A stretch of DNA of 64,000 nucleotides from Pseudomonas sp. ICMP22404 (GCF_006227205.1 NZ_VCNG01000019.1:1-64000), one strand, 5' to 3'. Shown: positions 48,555-57,207, numbered from the stretch's first letter. Numbers and translations: made by a program. The notes: generated by a model from the sequence alone, not told the origin.

Positions 48555-49523
48555 ATGACCATTCAAAACAATGCACTGCCAACGGCACGCAAACCCCTGG
48601 ACATGCGTCGGTTCCTGGACGACTGGGTCATGCTGCTGGCGGCCATCGGCATCTTCGTGCTCTGCACGCTGTTGATCGACAACTTCCTGTCGCCGCTGAA
48701 CATGCGGGGCCTGGGCCTGGCAATTTCCACCACCGGCATTGCCGCCTGTACCATGTTGTATTGCCTGGCATCCGGGCACTTCGACTTGTCCGTCGGCTCG
48801 GTGATTGCCTGCGCCGGCGTGGTCGCGGCGGTGGTGATGCGCGATACCAACAGCGTGTTCCTGGGTGTCAGCGCGGCGCTGGTGATGGGGCTGATCGTTG
48901 GCCTGATCAACGGCATCGTCATTGCCAAGCTGCGGGTCAATGCCTTGATTACCACGTTGGCGACCATGCAGATCGTTCGCGGCCTGGCCTACATCTTTGC
49001 CAATGGCAAGGCAGTGGGCGTGTCCCAGGAATCGTTCTTCGTGTACGGCAACGGCCAGTTGTTCGGGGTGCCGGTGCCGATCCTGATCACCATCGTCTGC
49101 TTTCTGTTTTTCGGCTGGTTGCTGAACTACACCACCTATGGGCGCAACACCATGGCCATCGGTGGTAACCAGGAAGCCGCGTTGCTGGCGGGGGTGAACG
49201 TCGATCGCACCAAGATCATCATCTTCGCCGTGCATGGCGTGATCGGCGCGCTGGCGGGGGTGATCCTGGCCTCGCGCATGACCTCTGGCCAACCAATGAT
49301 CGGCCAGGGTTTCGAACTGACGGTGATCTCGGCCTGCGTCCTGGGTGGAGTCTCGTTGAGCGGTGGGATCGGCATGATCCGTCATGTGATTGCCGGGGTG
49401 TTGATTCTGGCGATCATCGAGAACGCGATGAACCTGAAGAACATCGACACCTTCTACCAATACGTCATCCGTGGCTCGATCCTGTTACTCGCGGTGGTCA
49501 TCGACCGCATGAAACAGCGCTGA
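48555..49523 (+). CDS. araH: ABC sugar importer, permease subunit (AraH type)
   Basis: The 322-residue membrane protein has eight to ten hydrophobic segments and the monosaccharide-permease motifs GHFDLSVGSVIACAGV, GLINGIVIAKLRVNALI and the cytoplasmic loop GGNQEAALLAGVNV. It completes the AraFG importer. GAGAGG precedes the ATG. No aldose epimerase or further catabolic gene follows; REP sequences end the unit. Confidence 0.93.
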   Translation: MTIQNNALPTARKPLDMRRFLDDWVMLLAAIGIFVLCTLLIDNFLSPLNMRGLGLAISTTGIAACTMLYCLASGHFDLSVGSVIACAGVVAAVVMRDTNSVFLGVSAALVMGLIVGLINGIVIAKLRVNALITTLATMQIVRGLAYIFANGKAVGVSQESFFVYGNGQLFGVPVPILITIVCFLFFGWLLNYTTYGRNTMAIGGNQEAALLAGVNVDRTKIIIFAVHGVIGALAGVILASRMTSGQPMIGQGFELTVISACVLGGVSLSGGIGMIRHVIAGVLILAIIENAMNLKNIDTFYQYVIRGSILLLAVVIDRMKQR

Positions 49524-49548
49524 AACCTGCTTCGACCGGGCGGGCCCC

Positions 49549-49778
49549 ATCGCGGGCAAGCCCGGTTCCCACGGGTCTTGTGTCAGCCACAAAACCAGCG
49601 CCCGCCCAGACCGCATGTGGGAGCGGGCTTGCTCGCGAAGGCGTCGGCATATTCAATATCAATGTTGGCTGATCTGGTGCTATCGCGAGCAGGCTCGCTC
49701 CCACAGGTTTTTTGTCTGTCGCGAAGCCCGCAGACGCCGCAGACCGCATGTGGGAGCGAGCCTGCTCGCGATGGCGGC
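49549..49778. repeat. REP cluster after araH
   Basis: Four REP sequences occur: 49550-49572 and 49681-49706 in inverted orientation, 49617-49645 and 49749-49777 direct. The spacer CATATTCAATATCAATGTTGG resembles spacers of the array at 21298-21657, so both clusters derive from the same composite unit. Confidence 0.88.
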
Positions 49779-49781
49779 CGA

Positions 49782-50162
49782 TCAGGCCGCTTTGCGCAGC
49801 GCCTCGATCAACTCCTGCTTGCGCATCTTCGAACGCCCGGGAATGTTTTTCGCCCGGGCTTCTTTCATCAGGCTGTCGACCGTCTGGGTTTCATGGGAAG
49901 TCTTGCTGCTGCGCGGATGGCCTTCCCGGGTCTTGGCTGCACGACGGGCCGATTCCTTGCGGTCGGTTTTCTTTTCCGCGGCAGGTTTGTGCTTCCCTGA
50001 GCCGCCGGAACGTTCGCCGCCGCCGGACTGTTTGTTCACCGTCGCCCAAGCGCGTGCCTCGGCCGTGTCCTCGGAGAGGCCTTTCTTCTGGTAGCTTTTT
50101 TCGATGTGCTCGGCCTTGCGCTTTTGCTCGGCGGTGTATTTGTCTTTGCTTCCACGAGGCAT
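49782..50162 (-). CDS. Basic protein with a Rho_N-like C-terminal domain
   Basis: The 126-residue protein is very basic. The N-terminal half (MPRGSKDKYTAEQKRKAEHIEKSYQ in part, then EDTAEARAWATVNKQ) is typical of proteins annotated as plasmid stabilisation protein in Pseudomonas; a Gly/Ser/Lys-rich linker follows; the end (VDSLMKEARAKNIPGRSKMRKQELIEAL in part) looks like a Rho N-terminal or SAP-like nucleic-acid-binding helix set. The function is unknown. GGAGGAGA precedes the ATG at 50162. It is convergent with araH across REP DNA. Confidence 0.78.
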   Translation of the reverse strand: MPRGSKDKYTAEQKRKAEHIEKSYQKKGLSEDTAEARAWATVNKQSGGGERSGGSGKHKPAAEKKTDRKESARRAAKTREGHPRSSKTSHETQTVDSLMKEARAKNIPGRSKMRKQELIEALRKAA

Positions 50163-50194
50163 GGGATTCTCCTCCTCAAATGTGTGAGCAGAGG

Positions 50195-50539
50195 CTACTG
50201 GCTGGCGCCACCTTCGGAGCCCGAACCACCGGTGGTGGTTTTCGAGCCCACGCCGGTTCCGGCGTTATCGGGCGCTGTAGAGTCCGGTGTGTTCATGCCG
50301 CCCTGGCGGCCCATGTCATTGCCCTGCACACGCGGATCGGTACCTGTGGCGGGTGGCTGGCCATTGTTCAAGGTGCCGCCGCCGGTGCCATCGGTGTTCA
50401 ACTTGGGCATGCCCTGGGTGGCCGGCGAGTTGGGTGCCTCCACCGGGTCGGTCGGTCCGGTACCGGAGGTGGTCGCCGCGAAGGCCACCGAAGACAGCAG
50501 TGCGGCAAATGTGAACGCAGTCAGCCTTGAAGTGATCAT
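50195..50539 (-). CDS. Small secreted Gly/Thr/Pro-rich hypothetical protein
   Basis: The 114-residue protein starts MITSRLTAFTFAALLSSVAFA, a clear signal peptide, followed by a low-complexity mature part rich in Gly, Thr, Pro and Asn and without cysteines. No domain is recognised. AATGGAGG precedes the ATG at 50539, which makes this start better than the longer frame from 50644. It is upstream of, and co-oriented with, the Rho_N-like gene (32-base gap), so they may be co-transcribed. Confidence 0.7.
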   Translation of the reverse strand: MITSRLTAFTFAALLSSVAFAATTSGTGPTDPVEAPNSPATQGMPKLNTDGTGGGTLNNGQPPATGTDPRVQGNDMGRQGGMNTPDSTAPDNAGTGVGSKTTTGGSGSEGGASQ

Positions 50540-50715
50540 GGTGTCGCCTCCATTTTTCAGATGCTTGCCTGATCTTGGGCCGTGCGGGATCGGGGTTGGT
50601 GCCTTGCTTGCGACGAATGGTGCTTTCGCAGGAGCAGTCATCATTTGGATTGAAATGTGACGAGCGCCACGTAGCGGCTTAGTATGGCGCTTTCAATTGG
50701 CTACAAGGCCCGTTC

Positions 50716-51198
50716 ATGTCGATCGAGATCCGTCCCGCGCAACCCAGCGATGCGCCTCAAATCCTTGCCTTCATCACCGAGCTGGCCGACTACGAAAAGG
50801 CCCGTCACGAAGTCATCGCCAGTGTGGCCGACATCGAGCGCAGCCTGTTCAGCGAAGGCGCGACCGCCCACGGGCTGATCTGCCTGCGCGATGGCGTACC
50901 GATTGGTTTCGCGGTGTTTTTCTTCAGCTACTCCACCTGGTTGGGCAGCAACTGCCTGTACCTCGAAGACCTCTACATCACGCCCGAACAGCGTGGCGGC
51001 GGGGCGGGTAAGACGTTGTTGCGCCATCTGGCCAAGGTCGCCTGCGACAACGATTGCGGTCGTTTCGAATGGAGCGTCCTGGACTGGAACACACCGGCGA
51101 TCGAGTTCTACAAATCCCTCGGCGCGCAACCCCAGGAAGAATGGGTGCGCTACCGGATGGACGGCAAGGTGCTACGGGATTTCGCCCAAGGCAACTGA
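50716..51198 (+). CDS. GNAT family N-acetyltransferase
   Basis: The 160-residue protein has the GNAT fold: EIRPAQPSDAPQILAFI at the start, LYLEDLYITPEQRGGGAGKTLL with the acetyl-CoA loop (Q/RxxGxG/A as QRGGGAG), and WSVLDWNTPAIEFYKSLGAQ. The segment resembles spermidine/thialysine acetyltransferase-like proteins, but the substrate cannot be set. It is convergent with the GST gene, four bases apart. Confidence 0.88.
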   Translation: MSIEIRPAQPSDAPQILAFITELADYEKARHEVIASVADIERSLFSEGATAHGLICLRDGVPIGFAVFFFSYSTWLGSNCLYLEDLYITPEQRGGGAGKTLLRHLAKVACDNDCGRFEWSVLDWNTPAIEFYKSLGAQPQEEWVRYRMDGKVLRDFAQGN

Positions 51199-51202
51199 TG
51201 GC

Positions 51203-51835
51203 TCAGGCGTGGTTGGCGGAGGCCCATTCGGCAAATCCGGGCCGCTGTTCCAGACGCTTGCAGTATGCCGCCACGGCCGGGTAGTCCGGCCGTTCCATGG
51301 GCGTCTGGCGCCAGCGGTGCACGGACAGGCCGATGAGCACATCTGCTAGGGAAAACTCCGCTCCGGCCACATAGGCGCCCGTACGGCTCAACTGCTGTTC
51401 AAGCAATCCCATCTTCTCATTCCAGCCTTTGACCCCAGCGGCAATCTGCTGCGGGTCCTGGCAGCTGGGATCCTTGCGCACCAGGGCATAGAACGGATAA
51501 CCCCATGACGGGTTGAGTTCCGTCGCCTGCCAATCCATCCACTGCTCGATTCGCGCCCGTGCGGCAGGTTCGACGGCAAGCAGGTCACTGCGTCCATGCT
51601 TGCCCACCAGATAACGGCAGATGGTGTTCGACTCCCAGAGCACACCGTTCTCATCGATGATCACCGGTACCTGGGCATTGGGGTTAAGCGCCAGGAACGC
51701 AGGATCGTGGGTGGAGTTGAAGCCGATGCCCCAGTCTTCGCGTTCGTAGGAAATGTCCAGTTCCTGGCAAGTCCACAACACTTTTCTGACGTTGATCGAA
51801 GAAGTGCGACCGAGGATTTTCAGCAGTTGTGCCAT
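51203..51835 (-). CDS. Glutathione S-transferase family protein
   Basis: The 210-residue protein has a thioredoxin-like N-terminal domain (LLKILGRTSSINVRKVLWTCQEL, NPNAQVPVIIDENGVLWESNTICRYL) and a helical C-terminal domain. It shares the GR-SS-NVRK-LW opening with the GST at 6516-7139 but differs elsewhere, so the two are paralogues from an old split. It lies on the opposite strand to the dgo genes and splits them from araFGH. Role unknown. Confidence 0.87.
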   Translation of the reverse strand: MAQLLKILGRTSSINVRKVLWTCQELDISYEREDWGIGFNSTHDPAFLALNPNAQVPVIIDENGVLWESNTICRYLVGKHGRSDLLAVEPAARARIEQWMDWQATELNPSWGYPFYALVRKDPSCQDPQQIAAGVKGWNEKMGLLEQQLSRTGAYVAGAEFSLADVLIGLSVHRWRQTPMERPDYPAVAAYCKRLEQRPGFAEWASANHA

Positions 51836-51924
51836 GTCGTTGTCCCTGAGAGTTAAGGCATCCGGACAGGAAACGTAGCAGGGTCGTGGATGGATGGCGA
51901 TGGTTTAGGATGGTTTTGTTGTTA

Positions 51925-51983
51925 TCCCAATATGTGGGAGTGACATTTATATATTGAGATTTTTCTGCGCCCAGGTTTATAGT
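51925..51983 (+). promoter_or_regulatory. Operator/promoter module before dgoK
   Basis: TCCCA-N5-TGGGA (51925-51939), 14 bases, TTGAGA (51954-51959), 18 bases, TATAGT (51978-51983). All element sequences and distances equal those before the SDR gene, and similarity continues to the ribosome-binding site (ACAGGTGAAGCG). Transcription would begin near 51990. Confidence 0.78.
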
Positions 51984-52023
51984 CCGTGCCACTCACTGCC
52001 AAAAAACAGAACAGGTGAAGCGG

Positions 52024-53007
52024 ATGCAGGCGCAATTGATCGCGCTCGATTGGGGGACGACCTCACTACGGGCTTACAAACTCGCCGCGGGAGGCGAGGT
52101 GCTCGAACAGCGCTCGCTGTCGTCGGGGATCATGCAGTTGCCCTCCGGGCCGCGGACCGTGGCCGGTCGGGAATGCACCGACGGTTTCGAGCTGGCGTTC
52201 GACGAGGCCTGCGGTGATTGGTTGGACGCGCAGCCGGGCCTGCCCGTCATTGCCTGCGGCATGGTCGGCAGCGCCCAGGGTTGGTGCGAAGCGCCTTACT
52301 GCGACACACCGGCTAACGTCGCCAATCTCGGACATTCCCTACAAACCGTTCGGAGCCTTCGCGGTGTCGATGTGCACATCGTGCCAGGGGTGATCCAGCG
52401 CTCGCGGTTGCCCAATGTCATGCGCGGCGAAGAAACCCAGGTACTCGGCGCCCTGCACAGCTTGCCGAACGAAGCGGTGCTGATCGGCCTGCCTGGCAGC
52501 CACTCGAAGTGGGTGGAAGTGGCCGACGGTTGCATCGTGCATTTCGACACTTTCATGACCGGTGAAATCTTCGCCGTGCTCAGCGACCACAGCATTCTCG
52601 GCCGTACCCAACAGCGCGGTGCTGCGTTCGATGGCGTGGCCTTCGATCGGGGTGTGCAGGTGGCGCTGTCGACGGACGGACAGGTCGGTCCGCTGTCCAC
52701 CGTGTTCAGCGCTCGCAGCCTGGGGCTGACCGGTGAACTTGGCGCGAGCGCCCAGGCCGACTATCTCTCTGGCTTGTTGATTGGCCACGAGCTGACGGCG
52801 CTGGCCGCCGCACAGCGGCATCGGCGCAACAGCGTGCATTTGCCGACGGTGGTCTTGATCGGCAATTCCCAACTCTGCGCCCGTTATCAGCGGGCTCTCG
52901 ACGCCTGCGGCTTTGCCCGGGTGACCCTGGCCGAACAGGCTACCGAACGAGGTTTGTGGCAACTGGCCGTGGCGGCCGGGCTGCTCGAGTCCAGCGCATC
53001 GCGTTAA
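52024..53007 (+). CDS. dgoK: 2-dehydro-3-deoxygalactonokinase DgoK
   Basis: DgoK phosphorylates 2-keto-3-deoxy-galactonate at C6. The 327-residue protein starts MQAQLIALDWGTTSLRAYKL, the phosphate-loop motif of the family, and contains LIGLPGSHSKWVEV, FDTFMTGEIFAVLS and VVLIGNSQLCARYQ. The ATG at 52024 follows GGTGAAG. It is the first gene of dgoK-dgoA-dgoD. Confidence 0.94.
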   Translation: MQAQLIALDWGTTSLRAYKLAAGGEVLEQRSLSSGIMQLPSGPRTVAGRECTDGFELAFDEACGDWLDAQPGLPVIACGMVGSAQGWCEAPYCDTPANVANLGHSLQTVRSLRGVDVHIVPGVIQRSRLPNVMRGEETQVLGALHSLPNEAVLIGLPGSHSKWVEVADGCIVHFDTFMTGEIFAVLSDHSILGRTQQRGAAFDGVAFDRGVQVALSTDGQVGPLSTVFSARSLGLTGELGASAQADYLSGLLIGHELTALAAAQRHRRNSVHLPTVVLIGNSQLCARYQRALDACGFARVTLAEQATERGLWQLAVAAGLLESSASR

Positions 53008-53026
53008 ACCTGACTGGAGGTCTGAC

Positions 53027-53647
53027 ATGCTCACACAAGCACTGGCGCACAACGGGCTGATCGCGATCTTGCGCGGTCTGCGTCCCGAAGAGGCGGCAGC
53101 CATCGGCGAAGTCCTGTACAGCGCCGGATTTCGCGTCATCGAAGTACCGCTCAATTCCCCCGAGCCGTACGAAAGTATCCGCATCCTGCGCAATACCTTG
53201 CCCGCCGACTGCCTGATCGGCGCTGGCACCGTGCTGACCCCAGAGCAGGTGGAGCAGGTGAAGGCTGCCGGCGGCCAGGTGATCGTCATGCCCCACAGCG
53301 ATCCGAAGGTGTTGCGGGCGGCGAAAGCGGCGGGGCTTTACCTCTCGCCCGGGGTCGCCACGCCTACCGAGGCATTTGCCGCGCTGGCCGAAGGCGCCCA
53401 TGTGTTGAAACTGTTTCCTGCCGAGCAAATGGGCCCGGCGGTGGTCAAGGCCTGGCTCGCGGTGTTGCCGACCGGGACCGTGCTGGTGCCGGTGGGTGGG
53501 ATCACGCCGGACAACATGGCGGTGTTCCTCGAGGCGGGCGTCAAGGGGTTCGGCCTGGGCTCCGGGTTGTTCAAGCCGGGCATGACGGCAGACGAAGTCG
53601 CGGTGCGCGCCAAGGCTTACGTGGCCGCATGGAATGCCTTGAACTGA
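53027..53647 (+). CDS. dgoA: 2-dehydro-3-deoxy-6-phosphogalactonate aldolase DgoA
   Basis: The 206-residue class I aldolase of the KDPG/KDPGal family cleaves the phosphorylated intermediate to pyruvate and glyceraldehyde 3-phosphate. Visible motifs are GLIAILRGLRPEEA (with the family Glu nearby), IGAGTVLTPEQV and the Schiff-base lysine in HVLKLFPAEQMGP. It is a stand-alone aldolase, not the fused DgoA of old E. coli annotations. It lies 19 bases after dgoK and 49 bases before dgoD. Confidence 0.94.
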   Translation: MLTQALAHNGLIAILRGLRPEEAAAIGEVLYSAGFRVIEVPLNSPEPYESIRILRNTLPADCLIGAGTVLTPEQVEQVKAAGGQVIVMPHSDPKVLRAAKAAGLYLSPGVATPTEAFAALAEGAHVLKLFPAEQMGPAVVKAWLAVLPTGTVLVPVGGITPDNMAVFLEAGVKGFGLGSGLFKPGMTADEVAVRAKAYVAAWNALN

Positions 53648-53696
53648 AGACTTTTCCAGCGCTGCGTGCGCTGCATCTGACAAGAGAGACAACAAG

Positions 53697-54845
53697 ATGA
53701 AAATCACCAAACTGACCACCTTCATTGTTCCGCCGCGCTGGTGCTTCCTCAAGGTCGAAACCGACGAGGGTGTGACTGGCTGGGGCGAGCCGGTGGTCGA
53801 GGGCCGTGCCCATACGGTGGCGGCCGCCGTCGAGGAATTGTCCGACTACCTGATCGGCAAAGACCCGCGCAATATCGAAGACATCTGGACCGTGCTGTAT
53901 CGCGGCGGCTTCTATCGCGGTGGCGCCGTGCACATGAGCGCCCTGGCCGGTATCGACCAGGCGCTGTGGGACATCAAGGGCAAGGCCCTGGGGGTGTCGG
54001 TCAGCGACCTGCTGGGCGGCCAGGTGCGCGACAAGATCCGCGTCTATTCCTGGATCGGCGGCGACCGGCCGGCGGACACCGCCCGCGCAGCGAAAGAAGC
54101 CGTGGGACGGGGCTTCACGGCGGTGAAAATGAACGGCACTGAAGAGCTGCAGTTTCTCGACACCTTCGAGAAAGTCGACCTGGCCCTCGCCAACGTGGCA
54201 GCGGTGCGGGACGCAGTAGGGCCGAACGTCGGCATCGGCGTCGACTTCCATGGCCGGGTTCACAAGCCGATGGCCAAGGTGCTGATGAAGGAACTCGACC
54301 CGTACAAGCTGATGTTCATCGAAGAGCCGGTGCTCAGCGAAAACTACGAAGCCCTCAAGGAACTGGCGCCGCTGACCAGCACGCCGATTGCTCTCGGCGA
54401 GCGTCTGTTTTCCCGCTGGGATTTCAAACGGGTGCTCAGCGAAGGTTACGTCGACATCATCCAGCCGGATGCGTCCCACGCCGGTGGTATCACCGAAACC
54501 CGCAAGATCGCCAACATGGCCGAGGCCTACGACGTGGCGCTGGCGCTGCACTGCCCGCTGGGCCCGATCGCCCTGGCGGCGTGCCTGCAACTGGATGCGG
54601 CTTGCTACAACGCGTTCATCCAGGAGCAGAGCCTGGGCATCCACTACAACGAGAGCAACGACCTGCTGGATTACGTCAAGGATGCGCGGGTGTTCGACTA
54701 CGACAAAGGCTTCGTGAAGATCCCCAACGGCCCGGGCCTGGGCATTGAGATCAACGAGGAGTACGTCATCGAACGCGCCGCCGTCGGCCACCGCTGGCGC
54801 AATCCGATCTGGCGCCATGCCGATGGCAGTTTTGCCGAGTGGTGA
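53697..54845 (+). CDS. dgoD: D-galactonate dehydratase DgoD
   Basis: The 382-residue enolase-superfamily enzyme converts galactonate to 2-keto-3-deoxygalactonate. Metal ligands and catalytic residues are visible in IGVDFHGRVHKP (Asp and His), FIEEPVLSEN (Glu), ALGERLFSRW (Glu) and LHCPLGPIA (His). Length equals that of E. coli DgoD. A signature of the family, VETDEGVTGWGEPVVEGRA, is near the N-terminus. An inverted REP pair follows, then the transporter. Confidence 0.95.
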   Translation: MKITKLTTFIVPPRWCFLKVETDEGVTGWGEPVVEGRAHTVAAAVEELSDYLIGKDPRNIEDIWTVLYRGGFYRGGAVHMSALAGIDQALWDIKGKALGVSVSDLLGGQVRDKIRVYSWIGGDRPADTARAAKEAVGRGFTAVKMNGTEELQFLDTFEKVDLALANVAAVRDAVGPNVGIGVDFHGRVHKPMAKVLMKELDPYKLMFIEEPVLSENYEALKELAPLTSTPIALGERLFSRWDFKRVLSEGYVDIIQPDASHAGGITETRKIANMAEAYDVALALHCPLGPIALAACLQLDAACYNAFIQEQSLGIHYNESNDLLDYVKDARVFDYDKGFVKIPNGPGLGIEINEEYVIERAAVGHRWRNPIWRHADGSFAEW

Positions 54846-54868
54846 GTTCCCAGGCCCACCACTGAACC

Positions 54869-54959
54869 TTGTGGGAGCGAGCCTGCTCGCGATCGCGGTG
54901 GGTCAGCTGATTAATGCGCTACTGACATACCGCCATCGCGAGCAGGCTCGCTCCCACAA
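54869..54959. repeat. Inverted REP pair between dgoD and the MFS gene
   Basis: A 25-base arm TTGTGGGAGCGAGCCT... at 54869 is exactly complementary to the arm ending CGCTCCCACAA at 54959, with a central spacer of about 40 bases. Confidence 0.92.
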
Positions 54960-55032
54960 AGGATCTCCATCGGCAAGGAGGTCCCCATCCTCGCGTCCGT
55001 TTCCTCAATAAACATAAGAAGAGGCACCTCAC

Positions 55033-56343
55033 ATGCAAGCGCACACCCTGAGCGCGCAGGCGTCGTTGGTGACGCCCAGCCGCAAGCGTTTTTTCATCAT
55101 GGTCCTGCTGTTCATCACCGTGGTGATCAACTACCTGGACCGCAGCAACCTGTCGATTGCCGCCCCCGCGCTGACCAGTGAACTGGGCATCGATCCGATC
55201 CATGTCGGGCTGATCTTCTCGGCGTTCGGCTGGACCTACGCCGCCATGCAGATTCCCGGCGGCTGGCTGGTGGACCGCGTGCCGCCGCGGATTTTGTACA
55301 GCGTCGCGTTGCTGTTGTGGTCGGTGGCCACGGTGATGCTCGGTTTCGCCGCCAGCTTCATCGCTTTGTTCGTGCTGCGCATGGCGGTCGGGGCCCTGGA
55401 GGCGCCGGCCTATCCGATCAACAGCCGTGTAGTGACCACCTGGTTCCCTGAGCGCGAGCGGGCCACGGCCATTGGTTTCTACACTTCCGGACAATTCGTT
55501 GGCCTGGCTTTCCTGACGCCGGTGCTGGCCTGGCTGCAGCACACGTTTGGTTGGCACATGGTCTTCGTGGTGACCGGCGCGGTCGGCATTCTCTGGGCGG
55601 TGATCTGGTACGCGGTGTATCGCGAGCCGCGGGATTTCAAGGGCGCCAACGCTGCTGAAATCGATTTGATTCGCGAGGGCGGCGGGCTGGTGGACATCCA
55701 GGCCGAGGCGGCCAAGGCCAAGGCGAAATTCAGCTGGACCGACCTGGGTGTCGTGCTGACCCGGCGCAAGCTGTGGGGCATCTATCTGGGCCAGTTCTGC
55801 CTGAACTCCACGCTGTGGTTTTTCCTGACGTGGTTCCCGACCTACCTGGTGAAATATCGTGGCATGGACTTCATCAAGTCTGGCCTGCTGGCATCGTTGC
55901 CCTTTCTCGCGGCGTTTGTCGGCGTGTTGTGCTCCGGGTTCTTTTCCGACTGGCTGATCCGGCGCGGCGCCACGGTCGGGTTCGCCCGAAAGCTGCCGAT
56001 CATTGGCGGCTTGCTGATCTCGACCTCGATCATCGGTGCCAACTTCGTTGAATCGACACCGCTGGTGATCGCGTTCCTGGCGCTGGCCTTCTTCGGCAAT
56101 GGCCTGGCGTCGATCACCTGGTCGCTGGTGTCGACCCTGGCGCCGGCGCGGCTTCTCGGGCTGACGGGTGGGGTGTTCAACTTCATCGGCAACCTGGCGG
56201 CCATCGCCACGCCGATTGTCATTGGTTTCCTTGCCAGCGGCGATTCGTTTGCCCCGGCCATTACCTATATCGCCGTTCTGGCGCTGGTGGGCGCGTTGTC
56301 CTACATCCTGCTGGTCGGGAAGGTCGAGCGCATCGAGTTGTAG
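55033..56343 (+). CDS. MFS transporter, galactonate/hexuronate type (ACS family)
   Basis: The 436-residue transporter has 12 hydrophobic segments and the anion:cation symporter motifs NYLDRSNLSIAAPAL (first helix) and GGWLVDRVPPRILY (loop 2-3), as in DgoT and GudP. It should import galactonate or a related sugar acid, supplying the dgo pathway without the dehydrogenase and lactonase. It follows dgoD after a REP pair; AAGAGG precedes the ATG. Confidence 0.9.
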   Translation: MQAHTLSAQASLVTPSRKRFFIMVLLFITVVINYLDRSNLSIAAPALTSELGIDPIHVGLIFSAFGWTYAAMQIPGGWLVDRVPPRILYSVALLLWSVATVMLGFAASFIALFVLRMAVGALEAPAYPINSRVVTTWFPERERATAIGFYTSGQFVGLAFLTPVLAWLQHTFGWHMVFVVTGAVGILWAVIWYAVYREPRDFKGANAAEIDLIREGGGLVDIQAEAAKAKAKFSWTDLGVVLTRRKLWGIYLGQFCLNSTLWFFLTWFPTYLVKYRGMDFIKSGLLASLPFLAAFVGVLCSGFFSDWLIRRGATVGFARKLPIIGGLLISTSIIGANFVESTPLVIAFLALAFFGNGLASITWSLVSTLAPARLLGLTGGVFNFIGNLAAIATPIVIGFLASGDSFAPAITYIAVLALVGALSYILLVGKVERIEL

Positions 56344-56347
56344 TCCG

Positions 56348-56377
56348 ACGGGGCGGGCGACCATAATGCCGCCCCGT
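56348..56377 (+). terminator. Hairpin after the MFS gene (possible terminator)
   Basis: ACGGGGCGG and CCGCCCCGT form a perfect nine-base stem five bases after the stop. No T run follows, so it may be only a stabilising or attenuating hairpin. Confidence 0.45.
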
Positions 56378-56403
56378 TCCCCGCTCACTGTTGAAGGTCG
56401 GAT

Positions 56404-57207
56404 ATGCAGCAAGACGATCCAAAAATCACCAAGGACGCAGCGCCTACAGGCACCCAGACATTGCTGCGCGGCCTGGGTGTGGTTCAGGCGGTCGCCAGCG
56501 GTGCCCGTGACCTGAAGGAAATCGCCCGGCTGATTGGCACGACCCGCAGCACCACCCATCGCCTGGCCAGTTGCCTGGTGGACGAGCGTTACCTGCGCGT
56601 GGTGCCGCAGGTGGGGTATCTGCTGGGGCCGAAGTTGATCGAACTGGGTTTCCAGGCCCGGGAAGAGCTACCGCTGGTGAGCCTGGCGGGACCGTATCTG
56701 GACGAGTTGTCGGCATTGACCGGCGACACCGTTCACCTGGCGATTCGCGAGGGTGACGAGGTTCTGTACCTGCTGAAGAATCCGGGGCGCAACGGTCCGG
56801 AAATGCGTTCGCGGGTGGGCCATCGCATGCCGTTGGCGCGCACGGGGATTGGCAAGGCCCTGATGCTCGATGATCCCGAGGACAATTGGCGGCGGCTGTA
56901 TGAAATCAGTCTGCCGGCCGCTGGGAAGAATCAGTTCTGGCCCCAGCACCAGGAGCAGTCCTGGGAACAGTTCCAGCAGCGGATGGTGGAGTATGTGGCG
57001 GGAGGCTATGCCTTCGACCTGGAGGACAATGAACCGTCGATTCGTTGCGTGGCGGCGCCGATCCGGGACGCCGGCAAGCGGATTGTCGCCGGTATCAGCA
57101 TTGCCAGCACCGTGCCGTACATGCCGTTGGAAAAAATGGCCGAGCTGATTCCCCTGGTCAAAGGGGTCACAGCTCGGCTGTCGGCGGAGCTGGGTGCCAA
57201 GGTCTGA
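56404..57207 (+). CDS. IclR family transcriptional regulator
   Basis: The 267-residue protein has an N-terminal winged helix (LLRGLGVVQAVASGARDLKEIARLIGTTRSTTHRLA in part, about 20-70) and the IclR effector domain (about 85-260; GDTVHLAIREGDEVLYL, GHRMPLARTGIGKALML, AAPIRDAGKRIVAGISIAS). IclR relatives near dgo genes usually repress them. The inverted repeat TCCCA-N5-TGGGA before the SDR gene and dgoK is a reasonable site for such a dimeric regulator. The TTGAAGGTCGGAT region before the ATG carries a GAAGG site. Confidence 0.9.
   Translation: MQQDDPKITKDAAPTGTQTLLRGLGVVQAVASGARDLKEIARLIGTTRSTTHRLASCLVDERYLRVVPQVGYLLGPKLIELGFQAREELPLVSLAGPYLDELSALTGDTVHLAIREGDEVLYLLKNPGRNGPEMRSRVGHRMPLARTGIGKALMLDDPEDNWRRLYEISLPAAGKNQFWPQHQEQSWEQFQQRMVEYVAGGYAFDLEDNEPSIRCVAAPIRDAGKRIVAGISIASTVPYMPLEKMAELIPLVKGVTARLSAELGAKV

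Noticed and set aside
46793..48562. Minus-strand open frame of 589 codons opposite araG
   Set aside because: The plus strand has both ABC cassettes with all motifs, so this frame is a shadow.
54919..56559. Minus-strand open frame of 546 codons opposite the MFS transporter
   Set aside because: It spans the whole MFS gene and REP DNA, is rich in Gln/Arg/His as antisense frames are, and has no recognisable domain.
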